A stretch of DNA of 64,000 bases, taken from contig NZ_CP047946.1 in assembly GCF_014279655.1 (NCBI RefSeq), positions 1,550,001 to 1,614,000 of the forward strand. The letters are read 5' to 3'. Position numbers and translations under genes: made by a program. This document shows, piece after piece, positions 1 through 8,464 of the stretch. This stretch comes from Synechococcus sp. ROS8604. GTDB taxonomy: Bacteria; Cyanobacteriota; Cyanobacteriia; PCC-6307; Cyanobiaceae. Under the pieces are notes generated by a model that was not told the origin of the DNA, ran no database searches, and saw only the letters and a program-made list of their open reading frames with translations. How positions within the stretch are numbered: position 1 is the first letter of the stretch; the number at the start of each line of letters is the position of its first letter.

Positions 1-246
1 GTAGTCAACAATTTCATCCCGATTACAGACACCCGTGGCGATATGCCATGGGGCAGGTCTGGGATGAGCATGACGAACGTTCTTTTCGAGAAGTGTCAGT
101 AGTCGTGGCAATGCTGTTTTGAGGAATGCACGCTTTCGTTTGGAACACGTGCCATCAAGAGCAACGTCTTCTGTGACAGACCAGATCGTCCAATCCAAGT
201 GGCTTTCAGTTGTACCGATGCCATCGGGGACAAGTTGCGCGCTCAT
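1..246 (-). CDS. Hypothetical protein, truncated by the left window edge
   Basis: On the minus strand an open frame of 82 codons runs from an ATG at 246-244 to the window edge without a stop. Its protein begins MSAQLVPDGIGTTESHLDW and ends at the edge with NRDEIVDY. The ATG shares a base with the TAA stop of the upstream gene (TAATG), a typical translationally coupled pair. I do not recognise the family. It is mixed in character, with no signal peptide or membrane segment in the visible part. Confidence 0.6.
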   Translation of the reverse strand, partial: MSAQLVPDGIGTTESHLDWTIWSVTEDVALDGTCSKRKRAFLKTALPRLLTLLEKNVRHAHPRPAPWHIATGVCNRDEIVDY

Positions 247-722
247 TACACACTAAATGGTTTGAGTGGACGCAAAGGCGAGAGACCCACACGCTGCCTT
301 TCGCTATTCATCACCTGACGACTCTGTTCAAGGAGCTGTCGACGAGCCTGTCGTTGTTTTTCCCTGCAAGTCTTTCCAGCATCAAACGTCTGGGCGCTTT
401 CCAGACAGGTTTGGCCAGAGTTGAGCAGCGCAAGGCGCTGGTCATAACTGCTCAGCAACCAATCACGACGAGCTTCGAAAAGTTGTTGTTTTTGGGTATC
501 GGTGAGCTTCGACTCTTCTTGGAGGCGACGCTTCTCGATGCGCTCCTGAATGCGACGCTCAAAACGAGATTGCGCTTGGACCTCGCTTTGCTGCAGCGTG
601 GCTGCTGTGAGTGCAATGGAAGGAATCAAAAGTGCTGTGCTCAAGCGAACAGACCAATGCGACCTATCCGACTGGCGATCGGTTGAACCAATGCCATCTG
701 AAGCAAATTTTGAGTTCATCAA
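246..722 (-). CDS. Small secreted hypothetical protein, Arg/Gln-rich
   Basis: 158 residues. Basic N-terminus, then a hydrophobic stretch (about residues 28-42, LSTALLIPSIALTAATL) ending near VQAQS, which reads as a signal peptide. The mature part is a charged, probably helical segment with many Arg, Gln and Glu (RFERRIQERIEKRRLQEESK) and two Cys (in GQTCLES and GKTCREK) that could form a disulphide. No known domain recognised. It is coupled to the downstream partial gene by a TAATG overlap, so the two are probably co-transcribed. Confidence 0.65.
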   Translation of the reverse strand: MMNSKFASDGIGSTDRQSDRSHWSVRLSTALLIPSIALTAATLQQSEVQAQSRFERRIQERIEKRRLQEESKLTDTQKQQLFEARRDWLLSSYDQRLALLNSGQTCLESAQTFDAGKTCREKQRQARRQLLEQSRQVMNSERQRVGLSPLRPLKPFSV

Positions 723-1060
723 AGATCAATCCGCCTGTGAAGCGGAGCGTGGTGTTCGGATTTGTTCGAATGTCCTAAGACCCGCCAAAACGGGGATGTC
801 TCTTAAGACTTCTCAAAACTAGCAACACTGTCAAACCCAACCGTGCTGGCAATCTTGTTTCTGAAGGGGGCTATACACAACAAACTCTCGAGCGCTTGGG
901 TGCCAACTTTGAGATACGGATAAACTAAATTAAGAAATGAAAGGTTTTAATTTTTATAAAACTAAACTTTTGCCATGTATCGAAATCATTTTTTACTTTA
1001 AATTTTTAAACTAAACCATCGCTTTCAAACGGCTGTTTTGTTGGCTACAAGCCGAACAAA
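723..1060. other. AT-rich intergenic region
   Basis: 338 bp between two minus-strand genes. The part from about 905 to 1010 is strongly AT-rich (runs of A and T). No coding frame or RNA gene is visible. It should hold the promoter of the 246-722 gene and the 3' end of the 1061-1756 transcript. Confidence 0.5.
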
Positions 1061-1756
1061 TCAAGTGTCAGGCTGAAGTGAGGAATGATGATGGGAAATT
1101 TTCCATTCTCCATCTTCAAGCATGTAGATAAAACTATAGCGAGCTTCTGCCGTGGTTCCATCATGGAAGCTAAAGCTATAGAGCCCAGCATCCTGGATCA
1201 TGTTGCAACCAATAATAATCTCACGCTGATCGATGGAACCCTTGGGGCTTTTCTCTAGAAAATGCTTAAAATAATCGACAATTGTGTCATGGTCGGTTCG
1301 TGGCAAGTCGGACAGTGTAGGGAGCAAGATTGCATCACGGCTATATAACATTGCAACTTGTTCAGGGTCTTTGGTTTGCAATGCTGCATTCCACCGATCA
1401 AAGAGTTGTTGTACCTCACTTTGAGAAATGAGAGCGCATCCACTCACGCCATCTTTGAGCAATTCGTCGTATTGAAGATCAAGCAATTCAAGATCAAGCC
1501 AAATCAAGCTATTTCTCGGTAAGAGCGAGCTGTTGGACAAGCAACTGGGACGGTCCCGCGGGCCCAGGCGCCATCGATACTTCTGTCCCACTGAACTTCC
1601 TAAAAGTTCCGATTCAATCCAATGAGGCAGCTGGCCTTGGCCAATCGCCATTGAAAAAATCTGACGCCCCGTGGACAGCCTCTCACTCAAATCGGTCGCC
1701 TTCATGGAAACCGTCAGTACGGTTTTGGAGCCAGCGGAAGCGGTGGAGTGCATCAT
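1061..1756 (-). CDS. FKBP-like N-terminal segment fused to SnoaL/CaMKII-association-type domain
   Basis: 231 residues. The C-terminal half (from about residue 110) is a recognisable SnoaL-like/CaMKII association domain: helix with FDRWNAALQT, then VAMLYSRDAILLPTLSD, TIVDYFKHFLEKSPKG, and a final strand pair ending in GEWKISHHHSSLQP. The N-terminal half resembles an FKBP/SlyD-type peptidyl-prolyl isomerase without the large flap: a GQGQLPHWIESELLGSSVGQ segment like the FKBP L(I)PGLE..L.GM.VG core, and an LIWLDLELLD terminal strand like the family's VxFDVELLxV. That fusion is my reading, not a database result. The promoter region carries a Zur-type palindrome about 50 bp upstream of the start, shared with the divergent COG0523 GTPase, so a role in metal homeostasis is plausible but unproven. 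Confidence 0.6.
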   Translation of the reverse strand: MMHSTASAGSKTVLTVSMKATDLSERLSTGRQIFSMAIGQGQLPHWIESELLGSSVGQKYRWRLGPRDRPSCLSNSSLLPRNSLIWLDLELLDLQYDELLKDGVSGCALISQSEVQQLFDRWNAALQTKDPEQVAMLYSRDAILLPTLSDLPRTDHDTIVDYFKHFLEKSPKGSIDQREIIIGCNMIQDAGLYSFSFHDGTTAEARYSFIYMLEDGEWKISHHHSSLQPDT

Positions 1757-1802
1757 CAGCAGTTCGAGTCGCTCTTAGCGCTGGCGTTGACCCAAGACTA
1801 TA

Positions 1803-1817
1803 TGAGAATGATTATCA
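1803..1817. promoter_or_regulatory. Zur/Fur-type box 1 (near-perfect 7-1-7)
   Basis: TGAGAAT-G-ATTATCA, a 7-1-7 inverted repeat with one mismatched pair. It lies 47 bp upstream of the start of the minus-strand FKBP-like gene, next to a possible minus-strand -10 (TATAGT, about 1796-1801), and 107 bp upstream of box 2. This is the layout expected of a Zur operator between two divergent zinc-responsive genes. Confidence 0.7.
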
Positions 1818-1924
1818 TTCGTGATCCGCTAGCGGCGATGGCCGGGCTGCAAGCGCGACAAGGGCGAATCCCTTCCTGATCGGAGCGGCACCAACGGGAA
1901 GGACGCCTGCCTGGCAAGATGAAA

Positions 1925-1939
1925 TGAGAATCATTCTCA
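1925..1939. promoter_or_regulatory. Zur-type box 2 (perfect 7-1-7 palindrome)
   Basis: TGAGAAT-C-ATTCTCA is a perfect 7-1-7 inverted repeat. It sits immediately before the preferred start (ATG 1942) of the COG0523 GTPase and contains the alternative upstream ATG (1924), so binding would block transcription or initiation of that gene. Zur control of COG0523 zinc chaperones is established in many bacteria. Confidence 0.75.
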
Positions 1940-1941
1940 TA

Positions 1942-2964
1942 ATGACAAGCTCTCCTGCTTCTGAGGTGCCCGTCACAATCCTCAGTGGATTCCTGGGTGC
2001 TGGAAAGACCACGTTGCTGAACCACATTCTCAGCAATCAGGTAGGCGTGAAGACCGCAGTTCTGGTCAACGAGTTTGGAGAAATCGGCATCGATCATGAC
2101 CTGATCGTTACGACCGAAGACAACATGGTCGAATTGAGCAATGGCTGCATCTGCTGCTCCATTAACGATGAGCTCAAAGATGCCGTCGAGAGGATTCTGG
2201 AAAGACCAGACAAAATGGATTACATCGTGGTCGAAACGACAGGGCTTGCCGATCCTCTCCCGGTTGCGATGACGTTCGGGGCCACGGAATTACGTGACGC
2301 AACACGTCTCGATTCCATCATTACTTTAATCGATGCTGAAAATTTCAACGACGAAGTGCTGCACACGAAGATAGGACGCGCTCAGGTGATTTACGGCGAC
2401 ATCTTATTACTCAATAAAACTGATCTCGTTTCCAAGGAACGCCTTGAAGAAGTGGAAAATAAGCTGCGTGATATAAAAACTGATGCACGAATCATGCACA
2501 CCATCCAAGGGAAGGTACCCCTTCCACTTCTACTGAGCGTGGGCTTGTTTGAGTCTGACAAGATCGTGAATCAGGACGACCACAATCATCACGAACACGA
2601 ACACGAACATCACGGTCATAGCCATCATGACCATGGACATCACCACAGAGATCATCAAGACCATGAAGCCATTGAGGGGTTCACCTCCCTGTCGTTTGAA
2701 AGCGACGGCCCTTTTTCATTACGCAAGTTTCAGAATTTTCTCGACAACCAACTACCGCAAGAAGTATTCCGGTCCAAGGGAATCCTTTGGTTTCAGGAAA
2801 GTGAACGCCGGCATGTGTTTCATTTGACAGGCAAACGCTTCTCAATTAATGACAGCGATTGGACTGGAAAACGAAAAAATCAGATCGTCATGATCGGACG
2901 CGACATCAATCACGATTCTTTGCGAAAACAACTAGAAGCCTGTGTAGCCAAAAATCCGGATTAA
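1942..2964 (+). CDS. COG0523 (CobW/ZigA-type) GTPase, probable zinc metallochaperone
   Basis: 340 residues from ATG 1942; an in-frame ATG at 1924 lies inside the Zur palindrome, so 1942 is preferred. Walker A GFLGAGKTT (about residues 16-24), the family's metal-binding CxCC motif as GCICC (about 71-75), and a NKTD GTP-specificity motif in LLLNKTDLV. A very His-rich linker follows (about residues 213-241, with repeats such as HEHEHEHH and HDHGHHH) before the CobW C-terminal domain. The family uses GTP to deliver zinc or other metals to client enzymes under starvation; the two Zur boxes and the His tract favour zinc. It is divergent from the FKBP-like gene. Confidence 0.9.
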   Translation: MTSSPASEVPVTILSGFLGAGKTTLLNHILSNQVGVKTAVLVNEFGEIGIDHDLIVTTEDNMVELSNGCICCSINDELKDAVERILERPDKMDYIVVETTGLADPLPVAMTFGATELRDATRLDSIITLIDAENFNDEVLHTKIGRAQVIYGDILLLNKTDLVSKERLEEVENKLRDIKTDARIMHTIQGKVPLPLLLSVGLFESDKIVNQDDHNHHEHEHEHHGHSHHDHGHHHRDHQDHEAIEGFTSLSFESDGPFSLRKFQNFLDNQLPQEVFRSKGILWFQESERRHVFHLTGKRFSINDSDWTGKRKNQIVMIGRDINHDSLRKQLEACVAKNPD

Positions 2965-3108
2965 GTAACAGACTAGTTATAATTTCTCTCGTGATCAATT
3001 TCCTCTTAATTCACTACTCGAATTGAAATTCCTGAAATTAAAGATGAAGGACATGGGTTTTTAAGCACTTCAGAACATGCAAACAAAGGGATCTAAAACC
3101 TCACAGCG

Positions 3109-3232
3109 CGACCAGCACTGGCCTTGGTGGCCGCAGCTGCCAATTAGCCCCCAGTTGAAGAGATCAATCTCAAGGGCTTGTTCCTGAGTAGTCCCTGGAA
3201 TTTTGTGCAACTGGACGTGATTGTGGGCTAGT
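3109..3232 (+). repeat. Dispersed repeat, copy A
   Basis: Begins CGACCAGCACTGGCCTTGG, continues GGTGGCCGCAGCTGCC, then AGTAGTCCCTGGAATTTTG and TGCAACTGGACGTGATTGTG. The same blocks recur at 4669, 6149, 12497, 13827 and 21578. Read in one frame the first block gives DQHWPWWPQLPI, matching the other copies and residues near the start of the DUF4336 protein at 34815. Confidence 0.75.
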
Positions 3233-3759
3233 GCTGAGGCGCAGCCTGAATAGCTATCAGTGTGGCCCTTGTCACCACTTTTGAAAGCTGACGCTGAACT
3301 CGATCTAGAAATCGGCGTTCTTGCTAATGGCCGAACGCCTGCACCAGGGGATGTCAGCAAGATGAACGTGTCTGTGGCTGGCAACGATGTCGATGGAGTT
3401 CATTAGCACGCTCGGCTTGTGGGTATGGCATTCCTCTGCGGGATCCAAGCCTTGTCAAAAACCAACCAACAGATTCTGCAGGACGGTTTGAGCAGCCCAC
3501 TGGTGTTTGAGCTGCTGGAGCGACAGGGGGCCAAGACGCCTGAGCAGCGATACGCCGTCATCCAGGGAGCCTGCCGTTCATCCCAGCTGCCTGCGATCGA
3601 CTGTGGAGCGTCGAGACGCCGAAGGAACTACTGATCAAGAGGCGTCTTGGAGTCGTGCTGGCCATCGAGAACCCCCCACCACACGGGGTGTGATGAGGTT
3701 GTCTTGGTTGTCCTTCACCTCTTGCAGGGGCAGGCAGAGCCAGCATCTTCAGAACTCAA
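3233..3759. other. Gene-poor interval with a weak small open frame
   Basis: Nothing here can be called with confidence. A plus-strand frame at 3419-3634 (71 codons, GTG start) contains a plausible helical stretch (QQILQDGLSSPLVFELLERQ) but ends in an Arg-rich non-conserved tail and has no clear ribosome binding site. It could be a decayed gene. Overlapping frames on both strands at 3507-3767 look like chance. Confidence 0.25.
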
Positions 3760-4515
3760 TCATTTGAGATTTAATCCATAGATGGTTGCAAATTCATCCT
3801 GGAACGGAGAGGTTTTAAGAAGTTCGCTGATTCCCAGTTCATCCTGCCAATCGGTGATCGACTTTTCCCAGCCCTCTTCCCAGCGAGGCGAGAACAGTTC
3901 AGGAATTTTCTGGCCAACTGCAATGCCAAAACCGATTGCATCCCAGATCAGCCTGCGCTCAATTGGTGCGTAGGCACCGCGCAGCATCCATGACGTAAGA
4001 GTTCCTATATCAGTGGGGACTGATCCAGTGCTTGCATAAAACGCCGTCGCAGCAGCTTCACCTGCCACTGTGATCGGAAGACCAAGAATCGTGTGGTGAA
4101 TGTCATGCAACCGGAAAGCTCTGGTTCTCGCGAATTCTTCATCAGTTTGAGATTCTGGTATCTGCGATTGAACAACTAAAAAACAAATTCCAAGCTTCTC
4201 AAGGCGACGATGCACGCACCAACCAAGGCTCCCTTGAGGCATAGCAGCCATTTGCTCAAGATCTGGCCATAGTGGTGAAGGCCGGTTGACCAGTAGCTCC
4301 TGAACTTTTGGGGTGGCTAGGATCCTTTCAATACAATCTTTCTGCAACTTGGTACTGCCTGGAATTCCTAAATATCGGCCATGTTGAAAGATCCTTTCAG
4401 GCTGCTTTGCTGTCTGCAGAATCGAAATCCCTAGCTTTGTGACACCCTCTGAAAATGATGAGCGCACGTAGTTCTTTTGTTCTGTAACCATCAGTGGATG
4501 AAACTCTGCAATCAA
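3760..4515 (-). CDS. Coq4-like protein
   Basis: 251 residues. Contains the exact Coq4 zinc-ligand signature H-D-x2-H-x11-E: HDIHHTILGLPITVAGE (about residues 138-154), inside an otherwise helical protein, as expected of Coq4. Coq4 acts in ubiquinone biosynthesis in eukaryotes and proteobacteria, but cyanobacteria make plastoquinone instead, so its substrate here is open. A second, longer Coq4-like protein with the same motif is at 46425. It stands alone, with no operon partner, in a repeat-rich accessory region. Confidence 0.7.
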   Translation of the reverse strand: MIAEFHPLMVTEQKNYVRSSFSEGVTKLGISILQTAKQPERIFQHGRYLGIPGSTKLQKDCIERILATPKVQELLVNRPSPLWPDLEQMAAMPQGSLGWCVHRRLEKLGICFLVVQSQIPESQTDEEFARTRAFRLHDIHHTILGLPITVAGEAAATAFYASTGSVPTDIGTLTSWMLRGAYAPIERRLIWDAIGFGIAVGQKIPELFSPRWEEGWEKSITDWQDELGISELLKTSPFQDEFATIYGLNLK

Positions 4516-4668
4516 TGTTGCTGAAAACCCAGAAGATTTCTTCCCCCGAAAGGGTGATTAGTTTCTGAGACTTTGCTGAGTCAGCAGGGATCTGCTTGAT
4601 AAGTCGAGAGACGGCAGCCGTGGCGCCAAGACGAAGGCCGCACCTGCGGTGAATCTAAAGCCAAACAG

Positions 4669-4750
4669 AGCTGGTCCTGCTGGCCGCTGCTACCACTCAG
4701 CAATGTTTGATTGCAGTGAGGCAACTGGGCAGGTTTATGTGCAACTCGGG
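4669..4750 (+). repeat. Dispersed repeat, shortened copy B
   Basis: CTGGTCCTGCTGGCCGCTGC followed by ACCACTCAGCAATGTTTGAT, then ACTGGGCAGGTTTATGTGCA. Compared with copies C and D the middle (the CCTGAGTTGTCCC block) is missing. The matching reading frame gives SWSCWPLLPL, so the Trp/Pro/Leu motif survives even in this short copy. Confidence 0.65.
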
Positions 4751-4846
4751 AAAACACTAAAGGCAGTACTCAAAACCGAATGAGCCTGTTGTGAATGCGT
4801 TGAAAAACCTCACGAGCAGCGAACCACTCGTGAGGCCAAGTGGAGA

Positions 4847-4975
4847 TCAGAAGTTTGGCCCGAGCAAATCAGCCTGAACCTCGAGATTCTCAGGCTCATC
4901 GCATTGGCTGGCTTTTTCAGCCAGTTGTGCAAAAGCGATTGATTCCGGCTGGAGCGGAACGCCGCACTTGCACAC
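4847..4975 (-). CDS. Possible 42-residue small protein
   Basis: Minus-strand frame with GTG start at 4975 and TGA at 4847-4849: begins MCKCGVPLQPESIAFAQLAE and ends DLLGPNF. The composition (balanced acidic and hydrophobic residues, CxC near the start) looks more protein-like than the other frames here, but there is no clear ribosome binding site and no recognised family. It may be the remnant of a longer Cys-containing protein, since the frame stays open to a stop 14 codons upstream. Confidence 0.3.
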   Translation of the reverse strand: MCKCGVPLQPESIAFAQLAEKASQCDEPENLEVQADLLGPNF

Positions 4976-5342
4976 ATATCTGCTACCGCAAGGAAACGAT
5001 TAAGCATGTAAGTGGGTAGAGCTTTGATGGCTCACACAGCAACTCAGCCCTTGATCAATACTAAAGGTGCTTCGCTGTAACTGATGACAACTCTCCTTTT
5101 TACCCGGTTTAGCGATCAATTCAGCAATCCACAGCACTTTTGAGGTCATACTGCTCACTCATCAACACCTTTTAGCCTTGGATTGATCCCATGAATCAAA
5201 AGCAAATCAATCACTCTTGGCATATTTTTAATATTTCAAGAAAGGCTGAAGCGAGATGACATGATTGATTCCCATATAAAAAGTTACACAGGCAAGCCAA
5301 ATCTGTAGGATGATAAAATAGCGTTTCCTCCCAATCTTTTAA

Positions 5343-5711
5343 TTGTCAGTTACTGATTCACGTCCAATCCCTTTAAACAGACGTGCTGCACTCTTTGAGC
5401 TCTTGCTAGCGATCACTTCTGAGCAAGTAGGAACTGCAGCTATGAAGGCCTCAGAGGGATTTACATCACTTGGGCCAACGATCTTGGCGATTGTTGGTTA
5501 TGTATTTTCGCTAATATTTTTTGGAAGATGCATGCGGATTCTGCCTATGGGTTTTGCCTATGCACTTTGGGTTGGCCTTGGAATGATCACTGCATCAGTG
5601 ATAGGAGTTGTTCTATTTAAAGAGACACTTAGCGTATCTGTCGTCATCGGCCTTGCAGTCATCGCAGCGGGCATTCTTGTACTTAACTCTGCGCAAGGAG
5701 AATCGGTCTAA
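5343..5711 (+). CDS. SMR-family multidrug/small-cation exporter subunit 1
   Basis: 122 residues, TTG start; no better start precedes the first membrane helix. Four transmembrane helices. The essential SMR glutamate sits in helix 1 (AITSEQVGTAAMKASEGFT, aligning with Glu14 of EmrE), and the helix 3 GLG motif is present (YALWVGLGMI). The last codon overlaps the start of a second SMR gene, so the two probably form a hetero-oligomeric SMR transporter. The N-terminus is about 12 residues longer than EmrE. Substrate unknown: quaternary ammonium compounds, guanidinium or polyamines are all possible. Confidence 0.85.
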   Translation: MSVTDSRPIPLNRRAALFELLLAITSEQVGTAAMKASEGFTSLGPTILAIVGYVFSLIFFGRCMRILPMGFAYALWVGLGMITASVIGVVLFKETLSVSVVIGLAVIAAGILVLNSAQGESV

Positions 5712-6058
5712 TGTGGTTTGGGTATCTAATTCTTTTCTTGGCCATCATCTCCGAAAACATCGGAACAACCTCCCTTAAAGGTTCTAATGGTTTAACTCGT
5801 CCTTTACTTGCAGTTGGTGCATTTGCAGGATACAGTCTAAATTTTCTTTTAATGAGTCAGGCACTCAACAGAATCCCACTCGCCATTGCCTATGGAATAT
5901 GGTCGGGATTGGGCATGGCTATCGTTTCACTGCTTGGTGTTTTGATTTATAAAGAGTCGTTTAACTGGAAGATGGCAATTGGGCTTGGTCTCGTCTTGCT
6001 CGGTGTGATTATTATGAGCTCTCCTGAATCCACCAGTCTGCCAAGGATGGTTCAATAA
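5711..6058 (+). CDS. SMR-family exporter subunit 2
   Basis: 115 residues, ATG overlapping the TAA of subunit 1 (TAATG). Four transmembrane helices with the conserved glutamate in helix 1 (LAIISENIGTTSLKGSNGLT) and a GIWSGLGMA helix 3 motif. Paired SMR genes usually form obligate heterodimers with opposite membrane topologies; the tight coupling supports that. Positive residues in loops differ between the two subunits, as expected for fixed opposite orientation. Confidence 0.85.
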   Translation: MWFGYLILFLAIISENIGTTSLKGSNGLTRPLLAVGAFAGYSLNFLLMSQALNRIPLAIAYGIWSGLGMAIVSLLGVLIYKESFNWKMAIGLGLVLLGVIIMSSPESTSLPRMVQ

Positions 6059-6148
6059 TAAGATAGTTTTATTGAGTACGTAAGCCAGTTGAGTATAAAA
6101 GCCAACAGTAGTGAGTCCCCCTTAACTTTAACAAAGAGTGTGGTAGTT

Positions 6149-6335
6149 GGAGCTTGTGTAAATCCTGCCGACCAGCACTGGCCTTGGTGGCCGCTGCTGC
6201 CACTTAAGAGTGTTGGATTGCAGTGGATTTAAGGGGGTGATCCCTAAGTTGTCACCGGTTTGATGTGCAACTGGGGAGGTTTATGGGCAACTGCTCGACT
6301 CCCAAACAGTCATGACAAAGCTAGGGACTTTGAAT
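6149..6335 (+). repeat. Dispersed repeat, copy C
   Basis: Starts GGAGCTTGTGTAAATCCTGC (also in copy F), then CGACCAGCACTGGCCTTGG and TGGCCGCTGCTGCCACTTA, a GATTGCAGTGGATTTA block shared with copy D, and TGCAACTGGGGAGGTTTATG. Similarity to copy D continues past GGGCAACT to about 6335. The frame reads NPADQHWPWWPLLPL and stops 8 codons later. Confidence 0.75.
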
Positions 6336-6779
6336 CGGCGGGGCTGGGATCCGTCGTTGTGACCCTTGTTTCAGTCTTATGGGAATCAAGCGTGAACGGC
6401 TTGAAGAATGGTTCCTGAGGATCTTGAACCCTGGGTTCAGCTCAGTCGTCGATAGCAGCGGAAGAAAGAGGACTCGGTTTGGCTGGTGATCAGGCAAGAA
6501 GGGATATTCATTCAGATCAAGGCCGATGCAGCAACGCGACATGCTCAGTACATTCTCGTGAGCTACTACCCCTTGTCAGCACGACTTGGGAAACCCATCA
6601 GGCAGCAGCGGATTCTTAGCACCTAGGCATCGAAGTATGGATCAACCTGCAGACAATCGGTTGGCAACGCTGCACGCCTCCACAAGAAAAAGAATGCACG
6701 ATCAGGACCAAATTTTTTTTGTAGCTCGAATATCGTTTAAATCAAATAAAACGACTCAATTCAGAGTTTTTTCATCTTT
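6336..6779. other. Intergenic region without a supported gene
   Basis: 444 bp. Short frames on either strand (6321-6542 minus, 6586-6804 plus) have no family character and no ribosome binding site. The last 70 bp is AT-rich and should hold the promoter of the DUF1254 gene at 6780. Confidence 0.4.
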
Positions 6780-8339
6780 ATGCGTGCTCTCCCAATCGCT
6801 TTGACCTTGGGCCTTGTTTTTGGCGGATTGGCTGAGCGGGGACCGATCGCCCATGCTCAATCCGTTGATGTCACAAACATCAAAGATGAACTTAGCCCCG
6901 GTGAGTTCAGGGCCTATGGAGAAAGTTCACCTAAGAAACTGAGGTCTCGCCTTGGTGAACTCACATTTACCAAGGGTGGTTTTGCAGGCGGTTACCCCAG
7001 TCTTGAGACCATCGATACTCTTAAGAATGAGCTCGATTTTCACAAGGCAACACAGGCGTACATCTGGGCCGTTCCGATTGTCAGTTATGCCCGATGGCTT
7101 GAGTCCCATGAAGAGCTTTTCGGGGCCAAGGATGGCCAGATCGTGCGGATGACCTCTCCTAAGGCGAAGCAGGGAATTCTCACGGCAAATGCCACGACTC
7201 CCTATGCGGTTGCCTTTGCCGATCTTTCCAGAACAGGGCCATTAGTTTTCGACATTCCTAAAGGAATGTCAGCAGGGGTTGTCAATGACATCTGGCAGCG
7301 TGGCATTCATGATTTCGGGATGTCTGGTCCGGATCAAGGCAATGGCGCGAAGCTACTCGTCCTTGCGCCTCAGATGGCCATCCCCGATGGGTTGGATACC
7401 AATGAGTACACCGTCATTCGCAATGGCTCGAACATTGCGTTTTTTGGGATAAGGGCTCTGATGCCTGATCCTGCTGAGGCGGATCAGCTGTTATCAAGTT
7501 TCCGCATCTTTCCCTATGCAGAGCGTGCCAATCCCACCCTTCATTCAATCATTGATGTGGATGAAAGCACGGAGTGGGGGCAATGGCAGCCCCATGGGAT
7601 GGCCTACTGGCAGTCATTGAAAAAAATCATGGATCGCGAAGTTTTTGAAGATCGCGATCGCTTCTTTTTGAGCATGCTCGCCTCGCTTGGTTTGGAGAAG
7701 GGCCAACCCTTGCAGCCCACGGCGGCTCAGGCTGAGGTCTTGAAAGAAGCTGCAGTGATCGGTGAGGCCATGATCAAGTCGATCACCTTTGACAAGCCCT
7801 TCTCAAACGATGATCTTTACAAGGGCACGCATTGGGATCAGCTGATGGTGGTCACGGTGGATGACCGAGATGGTGATATGGATCAGCTCTATCGCAGGGC
7901 CGCTTTTACCTGGGAGGCTGTTTCAAGGGGCAAGGCTTATTACATCGAGCAGGCAGGCATCGGACAGCAATACCGGACGGCTTACAAGGACGGCAATGGC
8001 AACTTTTTGGAAGGCGACAAGCACTACAAGCTGACGATGCCGCCCAACGCGCCGGCTGAAGTGTTCTGGTCGATTGTGGTTTATGACGTCAATTCGCGCA
8101 CGCTAATTCTCAACGATGAAGGCAGGGCTGCACTGAGCTCCAGAACGGGTCTGATTGAGAATGACGATGGTTCAGTGACGTTGCACTTCAGCCCTGAATT
8201 GCCGGCCGGCGTTGATAAAGCCAATTGGATTCAGACCAATCCCAAGGAGAGCTGGTTCTCCTACCTGCGCTTTTACGGACCGACTCAGGCCTATTTCGAT
8301 CAGACCTATCCCTTGCAAGACATCATGCTTGTGAACTAA
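6780..8339 (+). CDS. DUF1254/DUF1214 secreted protein 1
   Basis: 519 residues. Signal peptide (MRALPIALTLGLVFGGL, cleavage near AHAQS). DUF1254 region with the typical Tyr/Trp-rich segment ATQAYIWAVPIVSYARWLES (about residues 90-110) and the TTPYAVAFADLS motif; a C-terminal DUF1214 region with VFWSIVVYDVNSRTLI and a final SYLRFYGPTQAYFDQT. The combination of these domains is common in secreted proteins of unknown function across bacteria. It is followed 125 bp later by a paralogue on the same strand, and a third, shorter relative lies at 10193. Confidence 0.85.
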   Translation: MRALPIALTLGLVFGGLAERGPIAHAQSVDVTNIKDELSPGEFRAYGESSPKKLRSRLGELTFTKGGFAGGYPSLETIDTLKNELDFHKATQAYIWAVPIVSYARWLESHEELFGAKDGQIVRMTSPKAKQGILTANATTPYAVAFADLSRTGPLVFDIPKGMSAGVVNDIWQRGIHDFGMSGPDQGNGAKLLVLAPQMAIPDGLDTNEYTVIRNGSNIAFFGIRALMPDPAEADQLLSSFRIFPYAERANPTLHSIIDVDESTEWGQWQPHGMAYWQSLKKIMDREVFEDRDRFFLSMLASLGLEKGQPLQPTAAQAEVLKEAAVIGEAMIKSITFDKPFSNDDLYKGTHWDQLMVVTVDDRDGDMDQLYRRAAFTWEAVSRGKAYYIEQAGIGQQYRTAYKDGNGNFLEGDKHYKLTMPPNAPAEVFWSIVVYDVNSRTLILNDEGRAALSSRTGLIENDDGSVTLHFSPELPAGVDKANWIQTNPKESWFSYLRFYGPTQAYFDQTYPLQDIMLVN

Positions 8340-8353
8340 CGATTGCATGAGAA

Positions 8354-8370
8354 AGCCCCACCAAGGGGCT
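8354..8370 (+). terminator. GC-rich hairpin after DUF1254 gene 1
   Basis: AGCCCC-ACCAA-GGGGCT stem-loop about 15 bp after the stop codon. There is no T-run directly after it, so it may be a stability hairpin or weak attenuator between the two DUF1254 genes rather than a full intrinsic terminator. Confidence 0.4.
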
Positions 8371-8464
8371 GATACCAGATGTTTCTACTCGGGACTCGAG
8401 ATCAGTCCTTCCTTTCACTTCAATGTCTTCGGGCAATCCAACTCAACAATAAGGAGATAAGAGA

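Larger units (their letters stand above)
4516..5342. other. Long intergenic region upstream of the SMR pair
   Basis: About 830 bp holding repeat copy B (4669-4750), one possible 42-codon gene (4847-4975) and the SMR promoter region. Its 3' 200 bp is AT-rich. I looked for a guanidine riboswitch, common upstream of paired SMR genes, and found no convincing conserved stem-loops. A GGCTGG/CCAGCC hairpin lies near 4905-4925 within the small ORF. Confidence 0.4.

Noticed and set aside
1798-2097. Minus-strand frames over the 5' end of the COG0523 gene
   Set aside because: Shadow of the well-supported GTPase gene and the Zur region.
3070-3384. Minus-strand frame of 104 codons
   Set aside because: It reads the reverse strand of repeat copy A, has low-complexity composition and no family features.
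4980-5342. Guanidine riboswitch before the SMR genes
   Set aside because: Only weak, unconserved stems such as GATTGA...TCAATC; no ACGR-loop hairpins of mini-ykkC or ykkC core.
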